DNA of 52,710 nt from Bacteroidia bacterium (GTDB lineage: Bacteria; Bacteroidota; Bacteroidia; AKYH767-A; OLB10): the NCBI GenBank assembly GCA_023262505.1, contig JALRAP010000010.1, positions 1 through 52,710 of the forward strand, written 5' to 3'. Every line of letters starts with the position of its first letter. Position 1 is the first letter of the stretch. This document shows positions 50,157 through 52,710 of this stretch, one piece after another. The position numbers were made by a program, and so were the translations under genes. The notes below the pieces were generated by a model, which saw only the letters and a list, made by a program, of their open reading frames with translations, made no database searches and was not told the DNA's origin.

Positions 50157-51137
50157 TCAAGGTTGTGCGAAAGAGTTGCGTCCACCTCCGGCAAGGAATG
50201 TTGCATTCATGCGGCTCTTCTGTCCTGCGGTGAACATATACATACAAGCGTCTTCCGTGTAGTCCATGTAATTCATGGTCATTTCCACAGGAGAACCACT
50301 GCAGGTGGAGTAGTGCGGGTATGCTGGGCAACCGTAATTGGATGCATTGTGGGCGGGTGTGTCCGAGACCTGATCGTTTCCGCAAGTGGCATCACCCCAA
50401 ATGTGGCGAAGGTTGAGCCAGTGGCCTACTTCGTGAGTAGCTGTACGGCCTTTGTTGTAGGCTGCATAATTAGAACTTGAAACACCAACACAATTGTTGT
50501 CTATAACAACTCCGTCTGTTAAAGAAGAACCTCCAGGGAACTGGGCATAACCCAAAATATTATTACTCAAATTGCACACCCAAATATTGAGTTTGGTGGT
50601 TGGACTCGTTGGGTTGATTCCACCCTTAGAGCTTTTCTTCATGTCGTCGTTGGTGCGCCAAGATGTTTTTGTGCTAGCCAGTCTGATTACCTGATCAAGG
50701 ACAAAACGAATTCCTGTACTACCTGCACGAACTCCTTGGAAGATGGCTGGTGTATTGTTGTAATCGCTGTTTGTACCAGCGTAGTCAGCATTGAGGATAT
50801 CAATTTGGGACTGAATTTGAGTCAAAGGAATATTCTCCGCTGCAGTCTTATAAATCACATTAACAACAACAGGGATTTCTATAGTGCCATCGGGTAGAAG
50901 ACGTTGTCCTGCTGCAACTTCATTGGCTACACGATCAAATTCGGCCATACGAACTGCCAAACCAGGGTCTGCGGCCAATTGACTGTTTAGAACCTCCATG
51001 GAAGCACAATGCCTTTCAGTAGGTTCTTGTTGGATTTCGTTTGTGGAAGTGTTATTTGTTGTCTCATCATCCTTGCTACAAGATACTAACAAGAAGCTAG
51101 CCGCAAAGGCCGTAAGCATGAACTTGGTAACCTTCAT
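50157..51137 (-). CDS. M43 (pappalysin-like) zinc metalloprotease, lipoprotein
   Basis: 326 residues. LLVSC (16-20) is a lipobox with Cys20, followed by Ser-Lys-Asp, so the protein is probably a lipoprotein. The zinc motif HEVGHWLNLRH is at 235-245 with the Met-turn MNYMDY at 288-293. The usual Gly of HExxHxxGxxH is Asn242 here. Cysteines near 252, 270, 279 and 298 may form disulfides, as in secreted relatives. No T9SS domain is present. It is transcribed alone, with a -7 box at 51160 and its own terminator. Confidence 0.88.
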   Translation of the reverse strand: MKVTKFMLTAFAASFLLVSCSKDDETTNNTSTNEIQQEPTERHCASMEVLNSQLAADPGLAVRMAEFDRVANEVAAGQRLLPDGTIEIPVVVNVIYKTAAENIPLTQIQSQIDILNADYAGTNSDYNNTPAIFQGVRAGSTGIRFVLDQVIRLASTKTSWRTNDDMKKSSKGGINPTSPTTKLNIWVCNLSNNILGYAQFPGGSSLTDGVVIDNNCVGVSSSNYAAYNKGRTATHEVGHWLNLRHIWGDATCGNDQVSDTPAHNASNYGCPAYPHYSTCSGSPVEMTMNYMDYTEDACMYMFTAGQKSRMNATFLAGGGRNSFAQP

Positions 51138-51159
51138 ATTTATTGTTTTTTGATTTCTT

Positions 51160-51167
51160 CAAACTTA
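51160..51167 (-). promoter_or_regulatory. -7 box TAAGTTTG for the M43 gene
   Basis: A perfect TAnnTTTG on the minus strand, ending 22 nt before ATG 51137. The nearest TTG is 15 nt upstream, closer than usual. Confidence 0.48.
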
Positions 51168-51235
51168 ATCCTATTAACATCCCAACACACTGCACAATTA
51201 GGTGAAATACCAACAAGTTTTGGTAGACGTCAAAA

Positions 51236-51269
51236 TAAAAGGGGCGAATCTTTCGAGACGCCCCTTTTT
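51236..51269 (-). terminator. rho-independent terminator of atpD-atpC
   Basis: AAAGGGGCG and CGCCCCTTT form a 9-bp stem with a 12-nt loop; on the minus strand the stem is followed by TTTTATTTT. It is 20 bp after the atpC stop. T-rich sequence also follows on the plus strand. Confidence 0.88.
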
Positions 51270-51289
51270 ATTATCTAATGTGCAGAAAA

Positions 51290-51529
51290 TCAGACAGATT
51301 CGGCTAATAGAGTGATTTTGTTATCCAGCATTTCAACCACACCACCTTTTACCTCAAATTGTTCATTTCCCGAGGCGGTTTTCACCTTTACAGTCCCGTT
51401 AACCAAGGAGGAAATGATGGGTGCGTGGTTGTTAAGCATTTGGAACTGACCTCCGGAACCTGGAACAGCCACTGATACAACCTCCCCAGAGAAGACTTTT
51501 TTATCGGGTGTGATGATTTCCAAATACAT
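51290..51529 (-). CDS. atpC: F1F0 ATP synthase epsilon subunit, short
   Basis: 79 residues, only the N-terminal beta-sandwich of epsilon (MYLEIITPDKKVFSGEV ... GQFQMLNNHAPIISSL). The C-terminal helical domain that can inhibit ATP hydrolysis is missing, as is common in Bacteroidota. ATG 51529 lies 20 bp after the atpD stop. The gene pair stands apart from the other ATP synthase genes, none of which are in view. Confidence 0.92.
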   Translation of the reverse strand: MYLEIITPDKKVFSGEVVSVAVPGSGGQFQMLNNHAPIISSLVNGTVKVKTASGNEQFEVKGGVVEMLDNKITLLAESV

Positions 51530-51549
51530 GACTATCTAGTTTTGTTGGA

Positions 51550-52710
<1,161 letters not shown>

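Overview
The window looks like a chromosomal segment of a Bacteroidota bacterium, probably a flavobacterial or Cryomorphaceae-like lineage. The signs are a GldA-type gliding ABC ATPase, two exported proteins with type IX secretion (T9SS) C-terminal sorting domains, Bacteroidota-only families (DUF5606, DUF4286, a DUF1571/LysM protein), a complex I with a short NuoG, no obvious Shine-Dalgarno sequences, and many promoters of the Bacteroidota type (TTG about 19-20 nt before TAnnTTTG). The matching primary sigma factor gene is itself present. No phage, transposase, CRISPR array, rRNA or tRNA was found. The genes are mostly housekeeping; the unusual material lies between them.

Layout. 1-3.6 kb: end of an unknown gene, rlpA, then minus-strand Nudix, cyclophilin and CoA-pyrophosphatase-like Nudix genes, then a TonB-C-terminal-like exported protein. 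3.7-6.0 kb: crtI-crtB carotenoid genes (minus). 6.25-20.1 kb: a complete 14-subunit complex I operon nuoA-N (plus) behind a good promoter, with two oddities: a 98-bp array of 7-bp repeats between nuoC and nuoD, and an unrelated signal-peptide protein gene between nuoF and nuoG. 20.1-27.2 kb: murB, a large hybrid sensor kinase, an M3 oligopeptidase and a DUF5606 protein. 27.2-32.7 kb: T9SS subtilase, rpoD-type sigma factor, nhaA. 32.7-37.2 kb: a minus-strand series DUF4286, DUF1571/LysM, ksgA, then an M-box magnesium riboswitch ahead of mgtE and a 2-hydroxyacid dehydrogenase. 37.2-43.3 kb: repeat-rich spacer, a nine-Asp-box T9SS protein, a TPR protein, serS. 43.4-52.7 kb: DUF2461, rplU-rpmA, EamA transporter, metK, gldA, rsgA, dtd, MazG-like, an M43 metalloprotease lipoprotein and atpD-atpC (atpD runs off the window).

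The most novel signal is a set of heptanucleotide repeat arrays in three sequence families: ACGATTG/T, ACCACCC and GTGACAA. They sit at gene boundaries, often supply the stop codon and last residues of the upstream gene (rlpA, both Nudix genes, serS), keep a shared 7-nt phase even when the sequence family switches (nuoC-nuoD), form inverted arms (2221-2356), and enclose a 24-bp module containing the CCCTGAGCC(C/T)GTCGAAGGG element (37.3 kb). A second theme is candidate leaderless transcription, where the -7 box ends 4-6 nt before the start codon (murB, rlpA, and less surely gldA and the 37.5 kb gene). A third is the clear M-box before mgtE, where an alternative in-frame ATG lies inside a perfect palindrome.
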